This document shows, in pieces, positions 1 to 9,270 of a DNA stretch of 43,853 bases (positions are counted from its first letter, which is position 1; each line of letters starts with the position of its first letter). Location of the stretch: the NCBI GenBank assembly GCA_003667245.1, contig RCNN01000140.1:1-43853 (forward strand), given 5' to 3'. The notes beneath the pieces are model-generated. The model saw nothing but the letters and a program-made list of their open reading frames with translations. It did no database searches and was not told the origin of the DNA. The translations under genes were made by a program, and so were the position numbers. The DNA is from Heterostelium multicystogenum. Lineage: Eukaryota; Evosea; Eumycetozoa; Acytosteliales; Acytosteliaceae.

Positions 1-300
1 CGCCTGGAACAAACGGAAAAGGAATGGCAACTGCTCAACCCCCCGACAATTTTCCCCGGGCCCTCAGGCTGCAACCTCCAAACACACTGCTGCAAGCGCT
101 CAACAAGGAGCGGTTGCGAATCCCCATGGAAATTCACGCGCTGAAGGTCCAGTCATACGCCGAGGTTCACGCCCTGGAAACGCAAAGTGAAGCTGCTCAA
201 TAATCGTGCCTGTACCGCTGATACTGTGCCTGATTGCGGGGGTATTTTCCTGTTGCGTCGCCGTCACACCGGCAACTGCCTTCAGCAAGCGTTCTACTGA
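1..300 (+). CDS. GldG-like ABC transporter accessory protein, 3' end (frameshifted)
   Basis: Only the C-terminal part is in the window. Allowing three one-base frame changes (about 46-51 in a run of C, about 178, and 245-250 in a run of T) gives one continuous tail: charged helical segments (RLEQTEKEWQLLN, LNKERLRI, ALKVQSYAEVHALE, RKVKLLN), one hydrophobic span (LILCLIAGVF) and a basic end (LLRRR) that stops at 298-300. A long helical region, a single C-terminal membrane segment and an arginine-rich end resemble the end of GldG-type auxiliary proteins of uncharacterised ABC exporters. The family call rests on this tail only. It converges with the next gene, 4 bases away. Confidence 0.4.
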
Positions 301-304
301 GGGC

Positions 305-617
305 TCAACGCCGGGCGATCAGCCCTTGCCGGGCAATGCGGGTCAGTTGGCGTATCACTTCGCCCGCGTCGCTGGCACTGGGTGCCTGAATGACGGCCAA
401 GGTCGAAGCTGTTGGACGCAAAGCGCGCGCAAGGGAGTCGCCGTCTTCGACAAACTGGATCAGAAAAGGCCGAAGGCCGCCCCGTGCGGCGCGGCCAGCC
501 ATCCCAGATAGCGCAGCAACGTCGGCTGATGCTTTCCGCCCAAGAGGATTTTTAGGATTGCGTTGGGTCAGGTCGCGGTGATCGGGGCCAGGCGTATGAG
601 GGGCGTAGTGCATTCAT
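305..617 (-). CDS. hypothetical protein, frameshifted
   Basis: The minus strand carries coding-like sequence with high GC at third positions, but in two frames. The upstream part reads LLGGKHQPTLLRYLGWLAAP and the downstream part reads FLIQFVEDGDSLARALRPTA through to QLTRIARQGLIARR before the stop at 305-307. A frame change near 475-485 would join them into a protein of about 100 residues. The likely start is the ATG at 615-617, but the first 20 codons are uncertain because a further indel is needed. I do not recognise the family. No signal peptide is evident. A TTGACA/TAGGAT promoter candidate lies about 170 bases upstream. Confidence 0.4.
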
Positions 618-784
618 TGTGTCGTGTCTCTGCCTCAAAAAGTCTGCGGGCAGGTGAGAGGCAACACCGAACCAGCGCTTTAGCGGAATTTCGAAGTTGG
701 CCCATGGCTCTGGCTTCTGTCGGGACTGTGATCAGTCACCCGTGGCGCCCCGCAATTAGCTGTTTAAATCGGCGCATGGGCAAC

Positions 785-814
785 ATCCTAGAGAAGCCTG
801 TAGGGCGGTGTCAA
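785..814 (-). promoter_or_regulatory. candidate sigma-70 promoter for the hypothetical gene at 305-617
   Basis: Reading the minus strand, a perfect -35 TTGACA (plus bases 809-814) is followed after 18 bases by TAGGAT (785-790). It lies just beyond the doxX terminator and points towards 617. This would give a leader of about 165 bases, and 618-784 holds no gene I can support. Consensus match only. Confidence 0.35.
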
Positions 815-830
815 GAATCCCGAGCAACGA

Positions 831-857
831 AAAAGGCCCGCACTGGGCGGGCCTTTT
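831..857 (-). terminator. Rho-independent terminator after doxX
   Basis: An 11-base perfect stem, AAAAGGCCCGC (831-841) paired with GCGGGCCTTTT (847-857), has a 5-base loop and A/T-rich flanks on both sides, so it could work in either direction. It lies 17 bases past the doxX stop. Confidence 0.75.
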
Positions 858-874
858 AAGGGGGGTTCGCGGTA

Positions 875-1315
875 TCAGTGAGTGATGGCGCGGTCTGCGG
901 GACAATTTGCCCGCACCTTCCAACAACACGGCCAGCGTACCGCCCAGCAGCGCCAGGGCGAACTCGTAGCCGTTGTTGGCCATGAACAAACCGTTTATGG
1001 ATATGCACCGAGAAAATCGCCACCAGGGAAATGATCGACAGGCCGAGTGCCGCCGGCCGTGCCAGCAGCCAATGATCAGCGCCAGCCCGGCGAAGAACTC
1101 GGTACCACCGGACCAACACCCGCCATCAGGGTACCTGGGGCCAGGCCGATTACTTTCCATCCACTGGGCAGTGCCCGCCAGGCCGCCGCCGCCAAAACCA
1201 GCCAAAGAGCTTTTGCGAACCGTGGGCGGCGAAGATGATCCCGACAAAAAATCCGCAGGACAGTCAGGCCGTAGCCGGCGCGGGTGGAGAGGATGCGGGT
1301 GATCAATGGGCTCAT
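875..1315 (-). CDS. doxX: DoxX family membrane protein (frameshifted)
   Basis: The segments MSPLITRILSTRAGYGLTVL, GGGGLAGTAQWMES, GGTEFFAGLALIIG, LGLSIISLVAIFSVHIH and GYEFALALLGGTLAVLLEGA line up as a typical four-helix DoxX/DoxD protein of about 140 residues. They fall in different frames, so several one-base indels are present (for example near 1250, 1180-1130 and 895). The start is the ATG at 1313-1315 and the stop TGA is at 875-877. DoxX proteins are small inner-membrane proteins linked to quinone and redox metabolism; the substrate is unknown. It lies downstream of mltF on the same strand, 108 bases away, and is followed by a strong terminator. Confidence 0.75.
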
Positions 1316-1402
1316 GCTGATAATCCTTTTCAAGGTAGGGGTTGGGTTGGCCGCTATATTAATCAGTTTAAGCAATGATAAAAGCCGATAAAGCGGCTCA
1401 TT

Positions 1403-1423
1403 ATGATCGAATTAATAGATCAT
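1403..1423. promoter_or_regulatory. palindrome upstream of doxX, candidate operator
   Basis: ATGATC, a 9-base A/T-rich spacer, then GATCAT forms a symmetrical site in the 108-base gap between mltF and doxX, touching the mltF stop codon. Its position suits a repressor or LysR-type site for doxX. No regulator gene is adjacent, so this is inference only. Confidence 0.25.
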
Positions 1424-2846
1424 TTACGTGAGGCAACCCGTGGCGCTGCCGGCTCCAAACGACTCCCGCTCACGATCAAACGCCAGGTAATACTTGTTTC
1501 ACGCTATTAACATAGCTGACGCCGCTCATTCCCACCTGCTCCATGGCAATGCGCTCGACCTGGAAAAACCATTGGTTTGGGTTAAGCCCCGCCGCCGCGC
1601 CTCGGCACGCATTCCCTGGACCCGCTCGGGCCCCATGTTGTAGGCCGCCAGCACAAACGCCATGCGCTCGCGCTCGTTGAGCTTGGGGCTTGAGAAAACT
1701 TTGCGCCGGATCATCGCCAGGTACCGCGCGCCGCCTGCACATTGTTGTCCAGGCTTTCGATGTTGTTCACCCCGACCCGCTGCGCCGCCGATGGCGTGAT
1801 CTGCATCAGCCCGGTGGGGCCGCCGCTGCTGCGAGCGCCAGGGTCCAGGGCAGACTCCTTGAACGCCAGCGCGGCCAGGTTCAGCCAGTCCATTCCCTGC
1901 TCGCGGGCATGCTTTTGCAGCACCGGGCGTAGTTTTTCCAGGCGCTGGCGGTCGACGCGAGCCAGTGGAATAACGTACCTGGTAGAGGCGGCGGTAGATG
2001 CGCTGGAACGCCACATCCTGATCGGACGGCGTGCGGTAGGTCTTGAGGAAGCGATCAATACTGGCCCCGCAGCATCGAGGCATCCTGGCGCACAAACCAA
2101 TACTCTTCGCCCGGCTCGCTGATGGTCACTTGCCGGTCGAAACGCAGCTTGGGCAGGATCTTCGCCCAGCGTTCGGCAATCGGCCGCTCGACAATGGTCA
2201 GGTGGAAAATCCCGGCCTGGACCATCTCCAGCACGTCCTCTCCGCGAGGCTCGGATCCCACCCATTCCACCTTCACCGGCGGCAATTTGTGCAGCGCCAA
2301 GCTTTTGGTTGACCTGGCTGATCGCATCCGACGCGGCACTGCCCGTGGTCAAGGCCAGCGTGCGCCCGGACAGTTGCTCCAGCCGGGTAAACCGCCGCTC
2401 GCCCCTTCAGCCCCACCAGCCATAACGGCACGTCGCTGGCGATCGGGTCGCTGGGTGGCAATCTTGTGGGCGGCCTTCACATCCAGCAATTCGCCGGGTG
2501 CCACCAGGTCGCCCTCGCCACGGGCCAATGCGCCAATCAGCTGATCCTTGGCCTTGGGAATAATCTTGAGGTTGATTTCCTCGCCGTCACGGGCGTGACC
2601 GTTGAGGTATTGCTCGAAAGCGCGCAGGCGATGGTATTCAACACCGATGGCCTGGCCCTGGACTTCGCCGGAACTGTTGCGGCTCTGGTTGACCAATACC
2701 CGCAAGGTGCGGCTGCTGCGGATTTCCGCAAGGTCGCGGACCTTGCCGGGCCGGGTCACTTCCAGCGGCCCGTCCAGACGCGCAACCGCCGCCATGGGCA
2801 GCAGTAACGTCAGGCACAACACAAGCAACGCCGAGGGTCGGATCAT
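1424..2846 (-). CDS. mltF: membrane-bound lytic murein transglycosylase F (frameshifted)
   Basis: MltF cleaves the glycan strands of peptidoglycan to anhydromuropeptides and acts in the periplasm at the outer membrane. The start ATG (2844-2846) is preceded by GGAGAG. A signal sequence (ALLVLCLTLLLPMAAVA) is followed by a solute-binding-like domain (RTLRVLVNQSRNSSGE, KVEWVGSEPRGEDVLEMVQA). The SLT domain follows, with AALAFKESALDP (catalytic Glu in the ES motif), GPTGLMQITPSAAQRVGV and FVLAAYNMGPERVQ. The end is NKYYLAFDRERES, stop 1424-1426. The coding sequence switches frame about eight or nine times, too many for selective decay of one gene and consistent with assembly indels. Family identity is secure; the exact sequence is not. 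Confidence 0.85.
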
Positions 2847-3086
2847 CCGCTCTCCGGAAGAAAGAATACTGCCCATTTGCTTCGCGAAAAACGAGGCGTT
2901 GGGGGACAGAAACAGAGCGCCATGAGCGCAGGCTTTGGGCGCAAGGGTGGCACGGCAGATGGCGACAAACCAAACACGGTGTTACTTGCGACTTTCAAAG
3001 ACAGCTTTAACTCGTTGTAGTTTCTTGGCTTTTCTTATAAATCTACAGCTCTGATATGCTTTCCGACCGCAGGCGGAGGTAGCACC

Positions 3087-3893
3087 ATGCAACTCATTGA
3101 TATCGGCGTCAACCTGACCAACCCAAGTTTCGACGAAAGCACCAGGCCGTTCTCGACCGTGCCTACGCCGCCGGGGTGAGCCAATTGGTGCTCACCGGTA
3201 CCAGTGTCGACGGCAGCGAACAGGCCCTGGAGCTGTGCCAGCAACTGGACGAAAGTGGCCAACGCCTGTTCGCCACCGCCGGCATTCACCCCCACTCTGC
3301 CAGTGACTGGAACGCCGAAAGCGCCAGGCGCCTGCGCGGCCTGCTCAAGGAAAGTCGCGTGCGTGCGGTGGGTGAATGCGGGCTGGATTTCAACCGGGAT
3401 TTCTCACCGCGCCCCCAGCAGGAAAAAAGTCCTCGAAGAACACCTGGCCCTGGCCGTGGAGTTGAAGCTCCCGGTATTCCTCCACGAACGTGACGCCAAC
3501 CAGCGCCTGCTGGAAATCCTGCGGGACTACCGCGATCACCTGTCGGCCGCCGTGGTGCACTGCTTCACCGGCGAGCAGCGGGCGCTGTTCAGCTACCTCG
3601 ACCTGGACCTGCATATCGGTATCACCGGCTGGATCTGTGACGAGCGCCGTGGGACGCACCTGCATCCGCTGGTCAGGGAAATCCCCCGGGGCCGCCTGAT
3701 GCTGGAAAGCGACGCGCCCTACCTGCTGCCTCGCACCCTGCGGCCCAAGCCGAAAAACGGTCGCAACGAACCCGCCTATTTACCGGAAGTCCTACGGGAG
3801 GTCGCGTTGCACCGCGAAGAAACCGTGGAAGACCTGGCGCAACACAGCACCGCCTGTGCCCGCGCCTTTTTTGGATTGCCTGTGCCGGATTGA
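3087..3893 (+). CDS. tatD: TatD family 3'-5' exonuclease / metal-dependent hydrolase (frameshifted)
   Basis: The start ATG at 3087 follows GGAGGT (3075-3080). The protein begins [15 protein letters not shown], the true TatD form in which the first HxH of related hydrolases is replaced by GVN. It continues with metal-site segments [33 protein letters not shown] and [11 protein letters not shown]. It ends at 3893 at about 268 residues, the usual family length. Two one-base changes break it: near 3140 and an extra A in the run at 3422-3427 (QQEK/VLEEH). TatD is a Mg-dependent DNA exonuclease of the TIM-barrel amidohydrolase superfamily. It is divergent from mltF. Confidence 0.9.
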
Positions 3894-3990
3894 CGCGGCG
3901 CATTGACCCATATCAAAACCCGGCATCCCGATAGCGGCAAAATAATGGCACCTTGCCAATGCTGTTTCCGCTATCAGAGAAAAACCTTCC

Positions 3991-5474
3991 ATGGGTGCCT
4001 GGCTTAGCAACATCTCGCTGAAGTACAAATTCTGGGCCGTGAACGCGGTCGCCTTCATCACCACCCTGCTGCTGGTGTTGTACGCCGTGCAGCTCGAACA
4101 ACAGGCCCGCAGCCAGGCCTCACAGGCGTCGGCGCAAGCCCAGGGGCGCTTGCTCGGTGCCTGGCCCGCCGGCCAGCCACTGCCCAAGGGCGAGCACTGG
4201 CTGACGTTTGCCAGGGGCAAAGTCCCACAACTGGGCGACGAAGATCTGTCAGCCCTGGCCAACGCCAGTGGCTGGGTGGATTTCAATCACATGCCACTGC
4301 TCGGCAAAAAACCCGCTGATGGGCACCGAAGTAATCAGCCGTGCCGACGGTCAGCAGGTCGCCGTGCTGGCCTACGGGCCCAGCTTGAGCCAAGTGTTCG
4401 AAGAACGCTTCGCCAACTACGCCGTAGCGGTGATGATTCTGATGCTGGCCATGCTCGGCGCCTCACAGCTGCTGATCCGCTTTCTCCTCAGCCAGCTCAA
4501 CACCTTGAAAGACGTGATGCTGCACGTCGAGAAAACCGGCGACCTCTCGGCCCGCGTCCCCCTGGCCTGCAAGGATGAAGTCGGGCAGATGGCCAGCGCG
4601 TTCAACGCGATGCAGGCGGGTTATCAACGGGTGGTCAACACGGTTGCGCGCACCGCCAGGCAACTGGACGACGGCGCCGCACGCCTGGCCAGCAGCATGA
4701 ACGAGGTGCAGCACGGCATGCTCGGCCAGCAAAGCGAAACCGACCAGGCCGCCACGGCGATCAACGAGATGACCGCCACCGTCTACCACATCGCCCAGCA
4801 CGCCGGCGCCACCCGCGACCTGTCCCAGACGGCCGACACTCTCGCCGGCAGCGGTCAGGAAGTGGTCAGCCGGGTACAGCGCTCGATTGCCGGGCTGTCC
4901 ACCGGCGTGCAGCAGACCGCCGAAATGATCCAGAAGCTGGCCGAGGACAGCCAGAAAATCAATGGCGTGGTCGGGGTGATTCACAGCATCGCCGAACAGA
5001 CCAACCTGCTGGCCCTCAACGCCGCCATCGAAGCCGCCCGCGCCGGCGAAATGGGCCGGGGTTTTTGCCGTGGTCGCCGACGAAGTGCGCAACCTGGCCA
5101 AGCGGGTGCAAAGCTCCACCGATGAAATCACCCGCATGGTGTCCGCCCTGCAAGCCGGCACCCGGGACGCGGTGGACTTCATGCAGGAAAGCTCGTTCAA
5201 GGCCGACGACTGTGTGCAACAGGCTCAAGAAGCCGGGATTGCCCTCGCCGAGATCACCGGCGCGGTGGCGCAGATGCGCGAGAGCAACACGCAGATTGCC
5301 GTGGCTGCCGAGCAGCAAAGCCATGTGGCCGAGGAAATGAATCGGGCGGTGGTGAGCATTCGGGACGTCACCGAAAACACCGTGCAGCAGACGGTAGACT
5401 CGGCGACCACCAGCAATGAGCTGGCAACCCTGGCCGGGGAACTGAGCAAGGCCATCGGCCAGTTGCGGCTTTAA
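3991..5474 (+). CDS. methyl-accepting chemotaxis protein (frameshifted)
   Basis: An inner-membrane chemoreceptor of about 494 residues. The first membrane segment lies at about residues 13-33 ([20 protein letters not shown]), followed by a short periplasmic sensor of about 110 residues and a second membrane segment ([19 protein letters not shown]). A HAMP linker ([20 protein letters not shown]) and the signalling hairpin follow. The hairpin tip [20 protein letters not shown] ... [17 protein letters not shown] binds CheA and CheW. The end [11 protein letters not shown] carries no NWETF-type tether. Two one-base insertions break the frame: near 4312 (GKK/PLMGTEV) and in the T run near 5060 ([11 protein letters not shown]). 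The ligand cannot be inferred. Confidence 0.9.
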
Positions 5475-5488
5475 CCCCCTGAAGGGGT

Positions 5489-5507
5489 GGCTATGGCCCC
5501 CATAGCC
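5489..5507 (+). terminator. hairpin after the chemoreceptor gene
   Basis: A perfect 8-base stem, GGCTATGG (5489-5496) with CCATAGCC (5500-5507), has a 3-base loop and lies 15 bases past the stop codon. There is no clear T tract, so it may be a weak terminator or an mRNA-stabilising hairpin. Confidence 0.4.
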
Positions 5508-5583
5508 ATCCTTGATTCGCGGCCCCACCCTGCCCGACCTAAACTCTGCTCAAGATGTTTCAACGGACAGAGGAATCACGATC

Positions 5584-5857
5584 ATGGGCAAACGTCATCC
5601 GAATATCCCCGCCTGGCAATGGCGCACCCACCCGCAAAATCACCAGCACGGGACCAATCAAGTGTTGCAGCTGATTGCGCTGCCACTCCTGGTCATCGGT
5701 TTTCTGTTGATGGCATCGGGCGTGTTCAGCGAGAACCTGGCGAGTGCCGCCATCGGTATCGTCGGCATTCTGGCAGCCCTTGCATTGCAGCATCACGGTC
5801 GTCGCCCTGGAGGCACGCGGCAGCGACGCCTCCGGCGATCAACACTTGCTGGTCTGA
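5584..5857 (+). CDS. small two-helix membrane protein (frameshifted near the end)
   Basis: The start ATG 5584 follows an AGAGGA site. The protein begins MGKRHPNIPAWQWRTHPQNH, followed by VLQLIALPLLVIGFLLMASG and a second hydrophobic stretch (SAAIGIVGILAALALQHHG). An extra C near 5805 breaks the frame; correcting it gives RRLEARGSDASGDQHLLV and a stop at 5855-5857, for about 90 residues. The histidine/asparagine pattern before the first helix recalls Mpo1-like (DUF962) proteins, but the similarity is weak. No function is assigned. It converges with the thioesterase gene, 4 bases away. Confidence 0.6.
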
Positions 5858-5861
5858 GGAC

Positions 5862-6660
5862 TCAGGCGAACACCACCACCGACTGGCGGCTGATAGCGAT
5901 CAACTGGCCGTCGGGGCTCCACAACTGCGCAGCCGCATGGCCATAGCCATCGCGGGCGTGCTCGATGTGGACCAGGTATTGGCACCAGTCCAGGGTGCTC
6001 AGGTTTTGCAGCGGTTGGACAAACTCGATGGTCCAGGTCAGGGTGCTGCCGGCCGCCGGTTGTTTCAGGTGCGGCAACACCGACGGTGGCCCACGCATCC
6101 ACCAGCGCGAGGATGTGCGCTTCGGTCAGCGGCTCTTCTTTTACATCGCCACGCAAGCGCACCCAGCCGCCCATCTCCCGGGATGTATTGCCGGTGAACG
6201 GCAGGCCACCGACGCTCCAGCGCATCGCCAGGTGGCGCATGAACTCCGGCGTCACGCCTTTGATGTAGGGCAACTCCTGGCATTCATCCCAATGCTTGAA
6301 GGTGGGCGCCGGTTCGGCGGCGACGTCAATCTGCGAAGGCCGTGATGCGCCAAAACTGGCCTGCACCAGGGTCATCGTTTCACCGTTCTGCACCACACGT
6401 CCCAGCACTTGGCTGACGGCCTTGCCTTCGCGCAGCACTTCGACTTCGTAGCGGGCCGGCACGTCCGGCGCCACCGGGCCACAAAGGTGATCGCCAGTGA
6501 GCGCAACGGGCGATCCGCCGGGACTTTCGCCCGCAAGGCCTCGTACTCCAACGCCGCAACCAGCCCCGCCAAAGCTGGCGCGGCCCTGGGCCCATTCGGC
6601 CGGGATCGAAACGTCCAACGGGTGGCTGCGGGCAGCGTCGAGCAAATCACTAAAGCGCAT
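5862..6660 (-). CDS. acyl-CoA thioesterase family protein (frameshifted)
   Basis: Start ATG 6658-6660, stop 5862-5864, about 265 residues. The order of segments is that of a double-hotdog thioesterase: MRFSDLLDAARSHPLDVSIP, then VAALEYEALRAKVPADRPLR, RYEVEVLREGKAVSQVLGRV, TMTLVQASFGASRPS, GGWVRLRGDVKEEPLTEAHI and, in another frame, LTWTIEFVQPLQNLSTLDWC ... LWSPDGQLIAISRQSVVVFA. The repeat of a hotdog core in each half and the final 'AISRQS.VVFA' strand are characteristic of TesB-like and thioesterase-like superfamily proteins. These hydrolyse acyl-CoA to free acid and CoA. At least three indels break it (near 6565, 6475 and 6095). Substrate unknown. Confidence 0.75.
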
Positions 6661-6761
6661 GGCGGTCTCAACTTGAAAAAGGAGTTGAGGGATCTTAACC
6701 AGCCGGCCTACACCATGCAGCGCCTATTCCGGCCAAAATCCCGGACAGATAGGTCGCAGGG

Positions 6762-7525
6762 TCAAGCGAAGCAGTCGGCGTTCAACTTATCCAAAACCCG
6801 ATCCGCCTGCCCTTCCGCTCGGCCATGGTGCGGTGCCAACCAGGCACGCACGGCTGCAAATCGGGCTCGTGCCCGGCTTGCGCCAGCCATTGCCAGCAAT
6901 CGTGCCAATCACCCAGGGCGCCCTGGGCCGCCTTGAGACGCGATATGGCTTTGGGCGGTAGCTTGTTCAGCTCGGGATAAGCCTCGGCCGCATAACGCAC
7001 GCGCTTGATCAACAGGCGCAGGCGATGACGGTCGTGGTTGGGGTCGTGCAGCGCTTCGCCGAGCTTCTTCCATTGCTTGGCCAGGCGTTTTTCAATGCGC
7101 GTGCGCAGGCCATTGAGCAATTTCTGCCGTTGGGAGGCGCGGATAAAGCGGGGAATGCTTCGAGGATCAACAGCAGTTGCGCCAGCTCAGGCCCTTGTGC
7201 AACCGAGCGGTAGGTGGCCGGCTGTTGCCGGATACGCCGCTCGGCCGCCTCATGATGGCCGTGTTGGTGGAGGTACGCCGCCAGCACTTCGCGGTCGCGA
7301 AAATGGCGTGGTCAGTTGGCCGACGGCACTGGCGGCCGCCTCGAGCTGCTCGACACCGGGCAACCCGCGCAATGGCCGCAACAGGCTGCGCAAGCGCCGC
7401 ACCGTGGTACGCAGATCATGCAGGGCCTCGTCGTCCGTGACGGCGGCGAGGCGCGCCTGGCAGCTCAGTAACCCAACTTCCAGGCCGATGATCTGAGCGA
7501 CTAGCTGATCGACCAAGGCTGACAT
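6762..7525 (-). CDS. CHAD domain protein (frameshifted)
   Basis: The start ATG 7523-7525 follows a strong GAGGAGGAAAGG site, and the stop is at 6762-6764. CHAD domains are all-alpha bundles with conserved histidines and basic residues that bind polyphosphate. The repeated signature is visible twice: DEALHDLRTTVRRLRSLLRPLRG near the N terminus and LHDPNHDRHRLRLLIKRVRYAAEAYPEL in the second half, followed by LKAAQGALGDWHDC. The protein would be about 254 residues. It is broken near 7305, 7140 and 6815, where the corrected tail reads AEAEGQADRVLDKLNADCFA. The gene follows the small lipoprotein gene on the same strand. No ygiF-type CYTH domain is attached. Confidence 0.8.
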
Positions 7526-7605
7526 CCTTTCCTCCTCAATGATTAAACCTTCGGGCTTGAGGCCGCCGACGCAGCCTCGTTGCACTCGACAACTGCTACG
7601 CGGGG

Positions 7606-7884
7606 TTAGCGCCCTGCGCGCGACTCACGAATATAGAAGCGGGCTTTCTCGGCCTTGGTCGAGCAGCCTTCGAAGGCTTCGAACTGCTGCTGGGTCTTGG
7701 CGCCAGTCAACAACGACAGAGCCTTGGAGTAACTCACGGTGCCGGCGAAACCTTCGGCCTTGGCCAGGTCCAGCTCGTGCCACGCAGCATCCAGTTGCGT
7801 GCCGCAGCTGTCGCGATAAGCGGTTTTCCCGGCACAACCGGCCAGGGCCAACACGATCACAGGCACACACATCCAGGCTTTCAT
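7606..7884 (-). CDS. small predicted lipoprotein
   Basis: Intact 92-residue protein starting MKAWMCVPVIVLALAGCAGK. The signal peptide ends in a good lipobox (LALAGC), so Cys17 would be lipid-modified after signal peptidase II cleavage. The mature part is short and alpha-helical (LDAAWHELDLAKAEGFAG, YSKALSLLTGAKTQQQFEAF) with a second cysteine pair (DSCGTQ, EGCSTK) that could form a disulphide. The start is chosen at 7884 because the lipobox distance and the GAGGTG upstream fit. It is an unassigned but plausible conserved Pseudomonas lipoprotein. It lies 80 bases upstream of the CHAD gene and may be co-transcribed with it. Confidence 0.75.
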   Translation of the reverse strand: MKAWMCVPVIVLALAGCAGKTAYRDSCGTQLDAAWHELDLAKAEGFAGTVSYSKALSLLTGAKTQQQFEAFEGCSTKAEKARFYIRESRAGR

Positions 7885-7919
7885 CAAATGACACCTCAAG
7901 AAAAGAAAAAACAGTCACA

Positions 7920-7940
7920 GGTGTAGACGTTGCCTACACC
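7920..7940. promoter_or_regulatory. perfect inverted repeat upstream of the lipoprotein gene
   Basis: GGTGTAG, 7 bases, then CTACACC is a perfect 7-base dyad 36 bases upstream of the lipoprotein start. It lies in the 217-base divergent region shared with the patatin-like gene and could be an operator or a leader hairpin. The rest of 7941-8101 shows nothing else I can support. Confidence 0.3.
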
Positions 7941-8101
7941 GAAAAGTGCCTTATCCGACTGCCTGAATCCGCAGTCCCGATTGCCAGAGCATACCCGAGC
8001 GTGGTGGCCCGCTCGCGAAAATAATCGGTTGTGACAGTGATGATTGAAGCGCGCCCCTCGATGGGTGCATTGTGGTCACCTGTTTTGCGAAGGATCAGGT
8101 C

Positions 8102-9142
8102 ATGAAGAAACGTGTTGCATTGGTGCTGGGCTCCGGCGGCGCCCGGGGCTACGCCCATATCGGCGTGATCGAGGAAATCGAAAAACGCGGCTATGACATC
8201 GCCTGCATCGCCGGCTGTTCCATGGGTGCGGTGGTGGGTGGGATCTATGCTGCGGGTAAGCTGGACGAGTAACCGAAACTGGATCGAAAGTCTCGACTAC
8301 CTGGACGTGCTGCGCCTGGTAGACGTGAGCTTTCGCCTGGGGGCGATTCGTGGCGAAAAGGTGTTCGGGCAGATCCGCAAGATCGTCGGCGAGATCAATA
8401 TCGAAGACCTGCGCATTCCCTACACCGCCGTGGCCACGGACCTGACCAACCAGCAGGAAATCTGGTTCCAGGAAGGCTGCCTGCACCAGGCCATGCGGGC
8501 CTCGGCGGCGATTCCCAGCCTGTTCACCCCGGTGATGCAGGGCAATCGCATGCTGGTGGACGGCGGCTTGCTGAACCCTCTGCCGATCGTGCCGGTGGTG
8601 TCGAGCCACTGCGACCTGATCATTGCGGTCAACCTCAACTCCACCAACCAGAAGCACTACAAGCTTCCGGTGATCCAGCGTCCGCCGGCGTTCAGGAGCC
8701 GCTTCCGACAACCTGGTGCGTTCACTGGGTTCGCACTTGCCGTTTCGGCGCAAGCAGGCCGAGCAGTTATTGATGCTGGAACAGGAAGCGCTGCTGGCCC
8801 AGGCTGCCGACATCAACCCGTGGCTGGACTCTGCCGAACCCGAGGCGCAACAACCGGCGGCGGCACCGGAAAAGGCCGGGGCGCCAAAGTCGGCGACCGG
8901 CTCGTTCATCATCGATAACGTGGGGCCTGCATCGCTGCTGGATTTGATCAACCAGAGCTTTGAGGTGATGCAGACGTCATTGGCGCAGTACAAGATCGCC
9001 GGGTATCCGCCGGAATATTCTGATCAACGTGCCGAAGCGCGTGTGCCGGTTTTTCGAGTTTTACAAAGCGCCGGAGTTGATCGCGCTGGGGCGGGAGATC
9101 GCGAGCGATACGCTGGATCGTTACGAGAGCGAGCAACACTGA
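8102..9142 (+). CDS. rssA: patatin-like phospholipase family protein, RssA type (frameshifted)
   Basis: The start ATG 8102 gives MKKRVALVLGSGGARGYAHI. The glycine-rich oxyanion motif GSGGARG (residues 10-16), the nucleophile elbow GCSMG (Ser40) and the second catalytic residue in NRMLVDGGLLNP are all present, so this is a Ser-Asp dyad lipid acyl hydrolase of the bacterial patatin family. A C-terminal extension (PFRRKQAEQLLMLEQEALLA ... GREIASDTLDRYESEQH) follows, as in other Pseudomonas members, for about 346 residues. The frame is broken near 8270 (a spurious stop in KLDE/NWIES), near 8705 (SRF/DNLVRS) and near 9020 (PPEI/LINVPKR). The rssA symbol is by family resemblance only. Confidence 0.85.
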
Positions 9143-9163
9143 GGTTTGATAAGCAGGGCTTGT

Positions 9164-9255
9164 GTGGCGAGGGAGCTTGCTCCCGCTGGAGTGCGAAGCG
9201 CTCCCAGGATTCTGGGGCTGCTGCGCAGCCCAGCGGGAGCAAGCTCCCTCGCCAC
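9164..9255. repeat. REPIN: paired inverted REP palindromes
   Basis: The 26-base arm at 9164-9189 (beginning GTGGCGAGGGAGCTTGCTCC) recurs exactly as its reverse complement at 9230-9255, separated by 40 bases that contain a smaller GCTGC/GCAGC hairpin. Each arm is itself palindromic (GGGAGC/GCTCCC). This is the layout of P. fluorescens REP doublets mobilised by RAYT transposases. It sits between the convergent ends of the patatin-like gene and kdpE, where it may also act as a bidirectional transcription or decay barrier. Confidence 0.9.
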
Positions 9256-9270
9256 AGGTGAGCTAACGCT

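Noticed and set aside
206..511. Plus-strand frame of 101 codons
   Set aside because: Its first part is one frame of the GldG-like tail. The rest is opposite the minus-strand hypothetical gene, which has better third-position GC.
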